This document shows, one piece after another, positions 7,022 through 13,013 of a stretch of DNA of 15,015 nt (positions are counted from its first letter, which is position 1; the number at the start of each line of letters is the position of its first letter). This stretch comes from Micromonosporaceae bacterium (GTDB taxonomy: Bacteria; Actinomycetota; Actinomycetes; Mycobacteriales; Micromonosporaceae). Under the pieces are notes generated by a model. The model made no database searches and was not told the DNA's origin. It worked only from the letters and a program-made list of their open reading frames with translations. A program made the translations under genes and the position numbers. The stretch covers positions 1 to 15,015 of the forward strand of contig DPJL01000145.1 of NCBI GenBank assembly GCA_003543035.1. The letters run 5' to 3'.

Positions 7022-7833
7022 ACCGCGATCTGATGCACAGCGCGGAGGTGAAGGAGCTAGTCCGCGCTGCCTACCGCGATGTGCCGCCAACCACGGCGGC
7101 AGTCGCCTATAAGCTCTACAGCGCCAGCGAACTCGACGAGGTGCCACTCGCCGCGGTTCAGCGTGCATTGGGCGTGGCCAACCATTTGCGGTACGCCGAC
7201 ATCGAGCCTGGTGAGGTCGTGCTTGACCTTGGCTGCGGAGGTGGTATCGACACCATTCTCGCTGCCAGACGGACTGGTGTTAACGGCCGGGTAATCGCCC
7301 TTGATTTCCTGCCCGAGATGCTCGAACGAACCGCTGCAACCGCACAAGCCGCCGGATTGGAAAACGTGGAGCCGGTCGAGGGCGAGATGGAGGCCATCCC
7401 ATACCCCAGTGGGAGCGTTGACGTGATCATCTCCAACGGAGTCATCAACCTGTCGCCGCGCAAGTCGCGGGTGCTTGCGGAGTGCGCGCGGGTGCTACGA
7501 CCTGGCGGGCGGCTATGCGTCGCCGATCTTACGGTTGGGCAGGACGAACTTCCACCAGGGATACTCACCCAGCCTGCCGCCTGGGCGGGGTGCCTCGCAG
7601 GTGCCCTAGCCGAGGATGACCTCGTGCGGAAGCTAGAGAAGGCAGGTTTCCGGGACGTCGAAGTCGTTTCCCGGGAGCCGTTAAGCGTTGCGGACTGTGC
7701 CCTCTACCCCCTCTTCACCGAGGCTGTGATCCAGCTGATGCGGCAACTCATCCCGCCGGAGAGACAGCAAGCCGTTGCGGTTGCCGTGGTGATCCGCGCG
7801 TCGGTGCCTGACCACCGTCAGTCAGAAGGATGA
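7018..7833 (+). CDS. ArsM-like SAM-dependent methyltransferase (copy 2)
   Basis: A 271-residue class I methyltransferase. Motif I is VLDLGCGGGIDT and motif II region VIALDFLPEMLERT. The post-motif block is SNGVINLSPRKSRVLAECARVLRPGGRLCVADL, given here in overlapping parts of the same helix-strand unit. 'AAWAGCLAGAL' corresponds to the ArsM 'GECLGGAL' segment. As in copy 1, the 'SNC' cysteine is glycine. The two copies are clearly different enzymes: they share the SNGVINL core but differ in the N-terminal lid, where copy 2 starts 'VKELVRAAYRDVPPTTAAV'. It is the third gene of the sigma/anti-sigma operon, so its production should follow sigma activity. Possible roles include methylating a metalloid, a thiol or another small molecule; none can be chosen from sequence. 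Confidence 0.8.
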   Translation: MNRDLMHSAEVKELVRAAYRDVPPTTAAVAYKLYSASELDEVPLAAVQRALGVANHLRYADIEPGEVVLDLGCGGGIDTILAARRTGVNGRVIALDFLPEMLERTAATAQAAGLENVEPVEGEMEAIPYPSGSVDVIISNGVINLSPRKSRVLAECARVLRPGGRLCVADLTVGQDELPPGILTQPAAWAGCLAGALAEDDLVRKLEKAGFRDVEVVSREPLSVADCALYPLFTEAVIQLMRQLIPPERQQAVAVAVVIRASVPDHRQSEG

Positions 7834-8123
7834 CCTGGACCAACTGATCAAGCCGAACGCCTTACCGGTTGAGTGGGATCGTCTAAAAAGGACGACCTAT
7901 TGCGAGGAGGGTTTACTCCTGTCGGCGGTCGCCCGGTCTGGATTCTCAGTTACTTTCTTGCCCGAAGGCATTGAGCGGGTTGTTACTGTGGAGAAATCCG
8001 GCCCCGGAAATCCGGAATCCCTGAGTCGGTCGAGATCCCCACCCCGGTGAGGATCGCCACCATCGGCTTGCCGCTCGTCATCGCTCCATCGTGCCAGGGC
8101 GGGCAATCTCTTTTATGGCGCAG
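7834..8123. other. Gap containing a sirtuin remnant and weak hairpins
   Basis: This 290-base gap has no intact gene. It contains two weak hairpins after the methyltransferase gene (TCGTC/GACGA at 7879-7895 and AGGAG/CTCCT at 7905-7920), which are poor terminators. A sirtuin gene fragment on the minus strand occupies the right half. A plus-strand frame from about 7823 stays open to about 8049 (including 'LLLSAVARSGFSVTFLPEG') but has no start codon or recognisable domain. Confidence 0.45.
7983..8081 (-). pseudogene. Truncated second sirtuin (cobB-like) fragment
   Basis: Reading the minus strand from the ATG at 8081 gives a 32-codon frame whose first 27 residues (MTSGKPMVAILTGVGISTDS..IPDFRG) match the first 27 residues of the intact sirtuin at 3934-4671 at 23 positions. 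Similarity also continues about 30 bases upstream of the start (CCAT-GTGCCAGGGCG-type sequence in both). After the DFRG motif, homology stops and a TAA follows five codons later. The GAGIS motif has become GVGIS. This is the broken 5' end of a paralogous or duplicated sirtuin gene; the rest is not in the window. Confidence 0.8.
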
Positions 8124-8612
8124 TCAGCTGGTGGTCTTCTCCGGCATCGCCGATGAGTGGTGGTTCACGATGAGCCAGCGGCCGCTTCGCAGCTCATACA
8201 CGAAGGTGTACCGGGCATCGACCTGTTGCTGTTTGCCATCTTTGACAAGGGCGAAGCGATAGGTGCCGGTGTCCACGGCCGTGTCCGGGTCGAGCACGCT
8301 GACCACCGAGGTGATGATCGTGCCGCGAGGTTTGGCCTCAAGAAAGTGTTGGAAATAATCAACTATTCCATTTCGGTCGGTGCGCACCTGGTTGGAAACG
8401 GTGGGCAGGAGAACCGCGTCGGCTGCGTATCGATCGGCGACCTTTTGCGGGTCGCCGGTTGCCAGGGCAGCGTCCCACTCGGTGAAGAGCTGGGCTATCA
8501 CCTGCTTGTCGGGGACGCCGGTGGGTTGACCGCCGGCTGACTCTTGACCGCACCCGGCGATGGCCAACGCGGTCGTGAGGGTGAGGGCGACGCTGCCCAG
8601 TCTGCGAATCAT
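8124..8612 (-). CDS. SgcJ/EcaC-type (NTF2-like) lipoprotein
   Basis: A 162-residue secreted lipoprotein. The N-terminus has MIRR, a hydrophobic stretch and a lipobox LAIAGC, with lipidation expected at Cys21. The mature part is an NTF2-like / CaMKII-association-type domain with the family pattern: 'FTEWDAALATGDPQKVADRY', 'AVLLPTVSNQVRTD', 'YFQHFLEAKP', 'DTGTYRF', 'ARYTFVYEL', and a terminal WLIVNHHSSAMPE. Relatives are named SgcJ/EcaC after enediyne cluster proteins, but most have no known activity; ligand binding at the cell surface is possible. The gene stands alone. Confidence 0.8.
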   Translation of the reverse strand: MIRRLGSVALTLTTALAIAGCGQESAGGQPTGVPDKQVIAQLFTEWDAALATGDPQKVADRYAADAVLLPTVSNQVRTDRNGIVDYFQHFLEAKPRGTIITSVVSVLDPDTAVDTGTYRFALVKDGKQQQVDARYTFVYELRSGRWLIVNHHSSAMPEKTTS

Positions 8613-8717
8613 GATCTGAATGATGACCGGCTCAACCGAGATCGGCCATGACGGTTTACCGAAGATGTCGGTATACCGCCGCTCTTCGGCGACTCAGTCA
8701 GATCCGCCGGCGGGCCG

Positions 8718-9533
8718 ACGATCGAAGTCGCCGCGAATGTGGGCTCGCTCGGCGACGCGAAGCAGGCCATGTCGGCCTGCATCGACGAGCAGGAGGAGAT
8801 TTACCGCGCCTTGGCCGTCGCCCTGGACGGCCGGCGGCTCACGTTGCGCACTCTGGATGTGGGTGGGGACAAGCCGCTGCCCTATTTCCCAGGCCCGCAG
8901 GAGGCCAATCCTTTTCTGGGGCTGCGGGGGATCCGGTTCTCGCTCGCCCATCGGCAGCTGCTGCGCGACCAACTCGTTGCCGTATGCCGGGTGGCTCAAG
9001 ACGCGCCGGTGAGTCTCATGTTTCCGATGGTGTCCACATTGGACGAGTTGCGCGCCGGTCTGGAGGTACTTGACGAAGCGAGTGGCGGAACACGGCCTGC
9101 GAGCCTGAAGGTCGGCATGATGGTGGAGGTGCCTGCCGCGGCGCTGAAAGCGGGATCCTTTGTGCCCTATGTTGATTTCTTCAGTATCGGAACCAACGAC
9201 CTGACCCAATACACGTTGGCGGTGGAACGCGGCAATGCCGCAGTCGCGGCTCTGGCCGACCCGCTCGATCCGGCCGTGCTCCGGCTCATCGCGATGGTGT
9301 GCGACGCCGCAGCAGGCCGAGTCGACGTCGCCGTGTGCGGCGAGGTCGCCTCCGACGAAACCGCCATCCCGTTGCTCATCGGGTTGGGAGTAACCGAACT
9401 CAGCGTTGTCCCCGGCGCGATTCCCATGGTCAAGCGGACAGTACGACAGGTCAACGCCGCCGCGGCCGCGCACTTGGCCCGCAAGGCGCTCAACGCACCC
9501 AGCCCGGCCGAAGTTCGCTCACTCTTACGCTAA
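8718..9533 (+). pseudogene. ptsI: Remnant of PTS enzyme I (PEP-protein phosphotransferase), C-terminal half
   Basis: Enzyme I normally moves phosphate from PEP to HPr and is about 550 residues long. Only the PEP-binding barrel remains, about 270 residues. It includes LRTLDVGGDKPLPYFPGP, NPFLGLRGIRFSL, MFPMVSTLDEL, MVEVPAAAL, VDFFSIGTNDLTQYTL, AVCGEVASDE with the active-site cysteine, and a normal C-terminus. The N-terminal HPr-binding and phosphohistidine domains are absent; an in-frame stop (8649-8651) precedes the fragment. A second lesion lies inside: VAANVGSLGDAKQA is followed almost at once by DEQEEIYRAL. This omits about 19 residues that in E. coli enzyme I carry the 'VGLYRTEFLF' PEP-binding arginine. 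A GTG at 8739 could start translation, but the product could not catalyse the reaction. Confidence 0.85.
8762..8780. repeat. Inverted repeat at the internal ptsI deletion
   Basis: GCAGGCC-ATGTC-GGCCTGC, a perfect 7-bp stem with a 5-base loop, sits exactly where the enzyme I fragment lacks its arginine-loop segment. It may mark a deletion or replication-slippage junction. Confidence 0.45.
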
Positions 9534-9588
9534 CCGCGTCTCAAGCTTGTCCCTCGGTGAGGCCGAGCGGGTGCCCGCGCAGGGAATC

Positions 9589-9611
9589 GGGGCGGCTAGG
9601 CGCGCCGCCCC
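9589..9611. terminator. GC hairpin between convergent ptsI remnant and secreted-protein gene
   Basis: A perfect 8-bp stem GGGGCGGC (9589-9596) / GCCGCCCC (9604-9611) with a 7-base loop, in the 101-base gap between two convergent genes. No U tract follows on either strand, so it is a candidate actinomycete-type terminator only. Confidence 0.45.
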
Positions 9612-9634
9612 AAAACGGATGGGACTCAATTGCG

Positions 9635-9976
9635 CTAAGAGCACAGGATGGCGAAGTCCGACGTACCGGTGGTCCGGTAAACGTTGTAGGCCGTTCCACC
9701 GCAGTAGTACGTTGCCTCCCCGGAGCCGCTCGCGACCGTCTCGTAAACCCCTGGTGACAGGTATCGCTGGACGCTGACGCTGAGTGGAATGTCGTTGCCG
9801 TCCTCGCAGAACCAGTAGCGGTAGCCGGTGATGAAGCCGCCCGCCTGCTGGTAATGGCCGTCCCCATACCAACATCCCGGCGGCGCTGCCTGTGCCGGCG
9901 TAGTGGCGATAGCCGTGCCGCCGAGGGCGAGAAGGGTCGTGGCCGCCGCGTATGCGAGCCTCCGCATTCCAGACAT
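9635..9976 (-). CDS. Small secreted protein with four cysteines
   Basis: A 113-residue exported protein of unknown function. A Sec signal peptide covers residues 1-30 (MRR, a hydrophobic core of Ala/Leu/Gly, and an AQA cleavage site before APPG). The mature 83-residue domain is Tyr/Gly-rich and has four cysteines (35, 57, 92, 112), enough for two disulfides; it begins PPGCWYGDGHYQQ. I do not recognise the family. GGAGG (9985-9989 on the minus strand) lies 8 bases before the ATG at 9976, which supports that start. Upstream DNA at about 10008-10028 is strikingly A/T-rich, as a promoter would be. It stands alone. Confidence 0.75.
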   Translation of the reverse strand: MSGMRRLAYAAATTLLALGGTAIATTPAQAAPPGCWYGDGHYQQAGGFITGYRYWFCEDGNDIPLSVSVQRYLSPGVYETVASGSGEATYYCGGTAYNVYRTTGTSDFAILCS

Positions 9977-10073
9977 GGGATTCGCCTCCAGGTACCAATC
10001 GATGACGGTAAAATAAATTCAAATAGATGTTCTGCGCTCCATCGCCCACTGTCAACCGTGCTAAATGGAGGCA

Positions 10074-10229
10074 TTAGGCAACAACGAAGGCAAACTCCAA
10101 CGGCCTAGCTATGCCAATCAAGGGCTCGTCGTTTACGGGCTGGTCGTTCACGTGCACAATGCCCGCGTCGAGGCGGCGGGCAAGTGCCAGCCCACGATGC
10201 TGCGAAGTGGTGAGGACGCTGGCGGTCAT
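10074..10229 (-). pseudogene. Antisense remnant of an aldehyde dehydrogenase C-terminus
   Basis: The minus-strand frame from 10229 to a TAA at 10074-10076 encodes a 51-residue peptide. It contains TASVLTTSQHRGLALARRL followed by DAGIVHVNDQPVNDEP, which is the C-terminal NAD-dehydrogenase region just before the 'PFGG' turn. The stretch GLALA..GIVH.NDQ.VNDE matches the intact dehydrogenase at 10375-11838 in 16 of 23 residues. After NDEP, homology ends and unrelated residues run to the stop. Both the N-terminal bulk and the true C-terminus are gone, so this is a gene fossil from a related but distinct dehydrogenase. Confidence 0.75.
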
Positions 10230-10300
10230 CTGCCCGCCTGGAGGGTGCGTTGCGGCACGCTGTCGCGGAAATCTCGGCTCGTCTCGGCTACCGAAATTAG

Positions 10301-10314
10301 CGTTCGAAGGAACG
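10301..10314. promoter_or_regulatory. Possible operator upstream of the aldehyde dehydrogenase gene
   Basis: CGTTC-GAAG-GAACG, a 5-bp palindromic stem 61 bases before the dehydrogenase start, followed by another GGAACG. It contains GTTCGA, which resembles one half of the operators described for IclR-type PcaR/PcaU/PobR proteins. Control by the nearby IclR regulator is therefore conceivable but unproven. Confidence 0.25.
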
Positions 10315-10374
10315 GAACGAGCCGTTGATTATTCGGAAAGAACCTCCTACCGTCGTGGCACGGAGAGGGGGCCA

Positions 10375-11838
10375 ATGGTGTTTCTCGACGAAGCAACCTG
10401 GAAGGGCCGAGTCTTTATCGGCGGTGCATGGGTTCCCGCGGCAGGCGGCACGCTGAACGTGATGGAACCGGCGACCGGAGCCGTGCTCGGCGAGGCCGGC
10501 CTGGGGAACCCTGACGATCTTGCAAGAGCGGCCGAAGCCGCTGCCGCAGCCCAGAAGGACTGGGCGGCAACGCCTCATACGCAACGCTCCGCAGTGCTCC
10601 GCAAGGCGGCACAGCTGTGGACGCAGCATGCCGAGGAGATCTCGTGGTGGAACATTCGCGAGGTCGGTGCCGTGCCTGGGATGGCGGGCTTCGCGCTCCA
10701 CGTCGCCGAGCAGGAGTGCTACGAGGCCGCCGCGCTGCCCAGCTATCCCTACGGAGAGCTGATTCCCAGCGAGGAGCCACGGCTGTCGATGGCCCGCCGC
10801 ACTCCTGCCGGTGTCGTTGGGGTCATCGCACCGTTCAACGTGCCCATCATTCTTGGCATCCGTTCCGTGGCGCCAGCGCTTGCCCTTGGCAACGCGGTGA
10901 TACTCAAGCCCGATCCCAGGACCGCGGTGACCGGCGGAGTCGTGCTGGCCCGGATCTTCGAGGAGGCCGGCCTTCCGCCGGGAGTCCTGCAGATGCTGCC
11001 CGGAGGCGCGGATGTCGGGCAGGCCATGGTCACGCATCCCTTGGTACGCATCATTTCTTTCACCGGGTCGACGAGTGCGGGCCGCGTCGTCGGGGAGCTG
11101 GCCGGCCGGCATCTCAAGCGGGCTCACTTGGAGTTAGGCGGAAACTCCGCGCTCATCGTGCTCGATGATGCCGATGTCGATGCGGCCGTGAATCTGGCCG
11201 CCTGGGGTTCCTTCTTCCACCAGGGCCAGATCTGCATGACCACCGGCAGGCATCTGGTCCACGAGCGGCTTTACAGTGACTTTGTCGAAAGGCTTGCCGC
11301 GAAAGCGGCTTCGCTGCCGGTCGGTGACCCGGCCCGGCAACAGGTCGCGCTCGGGCCGCTGATCGATGCCCGGCAACGCGATCGAGTCCATGAACTTGTG
11401 TCCGCAAGTGTCCAATCTGGAGCGACGATCGCCGCTGGGGGAAGCTACGACGAGTTGTTCTATGCCGCGACAGTGCTTTCCGGCGCGTCGCCGGTAGCTC
11501 CGGCGTTCATCGAGGAAGTCTTTGGCCCGGTTGCCCCGGTTATGTCCTTTTCGGACGCTGAGGAAGCGGCCCGCCTTGCGACAGCGGGTGTGTACGGGCT
11601 GTCCCTTGGAATCGTTACCCGCGATGTCATGAAGGGCCTGGCCTTGGCCGACCACATTCCGACCGGAATCGTGCACATCAATGACCAGACCGTCAACGAT
11701 GAGGCCAACAGCCCGTTCGGAGGTGTCGCTGCTTCGGGTACCGGTGTCCGCTTCGGGGGTGCGGCTGCAAACATCGAGGCGTTCACCGAGACGCGGTGGG
11801 TCACTGTCCGCGGTGAGCCGGCGGTTTACCCCTTCTAA
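10375..11838 (+). CDS. Aromatic aldehyde dehydrogenase (benzaldehyde/vanillin type)
   Basis: An NAD(P)-dependent dehydrogenase, 487 residues, that oxidises an aldehyde to its acid; overall resemblance is to benzaldehyde and vanillin dehydrogenases. The fold landmarks are present. Asn155 lies in IAPFNVP and Lys178 in ILKPDP. FTGSTSAG (229-236) binds NAD, Glu253 is in LELGGN, the catalytic nucleophile Cys287 is in QGQICMTTGR, EVFGPVAPV lies near 382, and NSPFGG is near the end. GGAGAGG before the ATG at 10375 sets the start; a longer frame to 10111 would run through the antisense remnant. Its stop overlaps the stop of pcaR by 4 bases, convergently. Products such as hydroxybenzoate or vanillate would lead to protocatechuate, the substrate of the neighbouring pathway. 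Confidence 0.88.
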   Translation: MVFLDEATWKGRVFIGGAWVPAAGGTLNVMEPATGAVLGEAGLGNPDDLARAAEAAAAAQKDWAATPHTQRSAVLRKAAQLWTQHAEEISWWNIREVGAVPGMAGFALHVAEQECYEAAALPSYPYGELIPSEEPRLSMARRTPAGVVGVIAPFNVPIILGIRSVAPALALGNAVILKPDPRTAVTGGVVLARIFEEAGLPPGVLQMLPGGADVGQAMVTHPLVRIISFTGSTSAGRVVGELAGRHLKRAHLELGGNSALIVLDDADVDAAVNLAAWGSFFHQGQICMTTGRHLVHERLYSDFVERLAAKAASLPVGDPARQQVALGPLIDARQRDRVHELVSASVQSGATIAAGGSYDELFYAATVLSGASPVAPAFIEEVFGPVAPVMSFSDAEEAARLATAGVYGLSLGIVTRDVMKGLALADHIPTGIVHINDQTVNDEANSPFGGVAASGTGVRFGGAAANIEAFTETRWVTVRGEPAVYPF

Positions 11839-12623
11839 CCGGTGGGTTTGCGTCCGCGCAGGTCATCCTCGATCTGTTCGGCGGTGCGCAGCAAATGCGG
11901 GAGCAGCTCCTGGCGGATCGATTCGGAGCTGCCCCGGCTGATGTGGGCTGAGACGTTGAGCCCAGCGATGACGTGGCCCTTGCTGTCCCTGATCGGGGCC
12001 GCGATGGAGCGCAGGCCGATCTCCAGTTCCTGGTCGACCAATGCCCAGCCCTGCTGCCGGACCGCCTCCAGCTCCGCCCGCAGATCCTCCGCGGAAGTGA
12101 TCGTGTTAGGCGTGAGCGCGCGCAACTTTACGGTTGCCAGATAGCCATTGAGCCACTCTGCGCTCTGCGCGGCCAGCAGCACCCGGCCTAACGAAGTGGC
12201 ATAAGCGGGAAACCTGGTACCCACACTGATGGCGACAGCCATGATGCGCTTGGTGGGAACCCGTGCGACGTAAACAACCTCGTCTCCGTCAAGCACGGCT
12301 ATCGACGTGGATTCGTGTGCAGCGGACGAAAGCTGTTCGAGGTGTGGCAACGCGATTTCGGGCAGGCTAAGGCTGGACAGGAACGCATAGCCGAGCTCAA
12401 GAACCCGTGGCCGCAAGGCGAAGGAGCGGCCATCGACACGGATGTAGCCGAGCTCTACCAAGGTGTGCAGAAAGCGGCGGGCGGCTGCGCGGGTCAGCCC
12501 GGTGGAACGGGCCACGTCGCTAAGGGTCAGCTGCGGATGATCAGCGTCAAACGCCTTGATGACGGCCAGCCCCCGCTCCAAGGACTGGACGAAGTCCGGT
12601 CCCCGGACTGGCTGGCTGGTCAT
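11835..12623 (-). CDS. pcaR: IclR-family regulator of the protocatechuate pathway (PcaR/PobR-like)
   Basis: A 262-residue transcription factor. The N-terminus carries a winged helix-turn-helix (about 15-75: VQSLERGLAVIKAF, LTLSDVARSTGLTRAAARRFLHTL, LGYIRVDG). The C-terminal effector domain (about 85-255) has the IclR pattern 'YVARVPTKRIMAVAISVGTRFPAYATSLGRVLLA' and 'GWALVDQELEIGLRSIAAPI'. The match to the PcaR/PcaU/PobR subgroup and its place as last gene of the pca operon, 9 bases after pcaC, point to control of pcaBDC by a pathway intermediate such as protocatechuate or 3-oxoadipate. The effector and whether it activates or represses are inference. Co-transcription implies that its own level follows the operon. 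Confidence 0.88.
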   Translation of the reverse strand: MTSQPVRGPDFVQSLERGLAVIKAFDADHPQLTLSDVARSTGLTRAAARRFLHTLVELGYIRVDGRSFALRPRVLELGYAFLSSLSLPEIALPHLEQLSSAAHESTSIAVLDGDEVVYVARVPTKRIMAVAISVGTRFPAYATSLGRVLLAAQSAEWLNGYLATVKLRALTPNTITSAEDLRAELEAVRQQGWALVDQELEIGLRSIAAPIRDSKGHVIAGLNVSAHISRGSSESIRQELLPHLLRTAEQIEDDLRGRKPTG

Positions 12624-12632
12624 GCCGCCACC

Positions 12633-13013
12633 CTAGCTGGCCTCAGCGGACAGATCCGCGAGGACCCGCTGAGCCACCGCGAAGGCCCTGTTGGCGGCGG
12701 GAACACCGGCATATACAGCGACCTGTAGCAGCACCTCAGCGATCTCCGCCGTAGTGACCCCGTTTGTCAGGGCCGCCCGGACATGCATCGCCAGCTCCTC
12801 CTCGCACTGCAACGTGGCGAGCATGGCCACCGTGATGCAGCTGCGGGTGCGGCGGTCGAGGCCGGGCCGGCTCCAGACCTCGCCCCAGGCATAGCGCGTG
12901 ATGAGGCTCTGGAAGTCATTGGTGAAGGCGTCTTTTGCTGCCTCGGCCCGGTCGACATGTGCGTCGCCGAGCACCTCGCGGCGGACCTTCATCCCGCGCG
13001 CGTATTCCTGCAT
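12633..13013 (-). CDS. pcaC: 4-carboxymuconolactone decarboxylase
   Basis: Converts 4-carboxymuconolactone to 3-oxoadipate enol-lactone with loss of CO2. The protein is 126 residues, normal for a stand-alone PcaC, and has the family core 'RPGLDRRTRSCITVAML', 'CEEELAMHVRAALTNGVT', and 'EIAEVLLQVAVYAGVPAANRAF', including the conserved EE..MH segment. It is a separate gene, unlike the fused pcaL (PcaD-PcaC) of Streptomyces and Rhodococcus. The ATG at 13013 overlaps the pcaD stop as TGATG. A GTG one codon earlier (13016) is an alternative start giving a GTGA overlap. Confidence 0.92.
   Translation of the reverse strand: MQEYARGMKVRREVLGDAHVDRAEAAKDAFTNDFQSLITRYAWGEVWSRPGLDRRTRSCITVAMLATLQCEEELAMHVRAALTNGVTTAEIAEVLLQVAVYAGVPAANRAFAVAQRVLADLSAEAS

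Larger units (their letters stand above)
9977..10374. other. Gap with A/T-rich promoter, aldehyde dehydrogenase remnant and operator-like repeat
   Basis: This 398-base interval has no intact gene. From left to right it holds the Shine-Dalgarno and A/T-rich promoter-like stretch of the secreted-protein gene, a minus-strand aldehyde dehydrogenase fragment (10074-10229), and a leader for the intact aldehyde dehydrogenase. That leader has a repeated CTCGGCT and a small palindrome at 10301-10314. Confidence 0.5.

Noticed and set aside
5307..7833. Calling the methyltransferases arsenite methyltransferase (arsM) with a resistance operon.
   Set aside because: The key SNC cysteine is replaced in both, and no arsR, arsenate reductase or arsenite exporter is present nearby.
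7879..7920. Possible intrinsic terminator after methyltransferase 2.
   Set aside because: Both stems are only 5 bp with weak pairing and no U tract; not listed as a terminator.
10111..10374. An N-terminal extension of the aldehyde dehydrogenase to 10111.
   Set aside because: The extension is antisense to a dehydrogenase remnant and has no dehydrogenase-like sequence; GGAGAGG before 10375 supports the shorter start.
10297..11127. A 276-codon minus-strand frame under the aldehyde dehydrogenase gene.
   Set aside because: No recognisable motif, and it lies antisense to an intact, motif-complete dehydrogenase.
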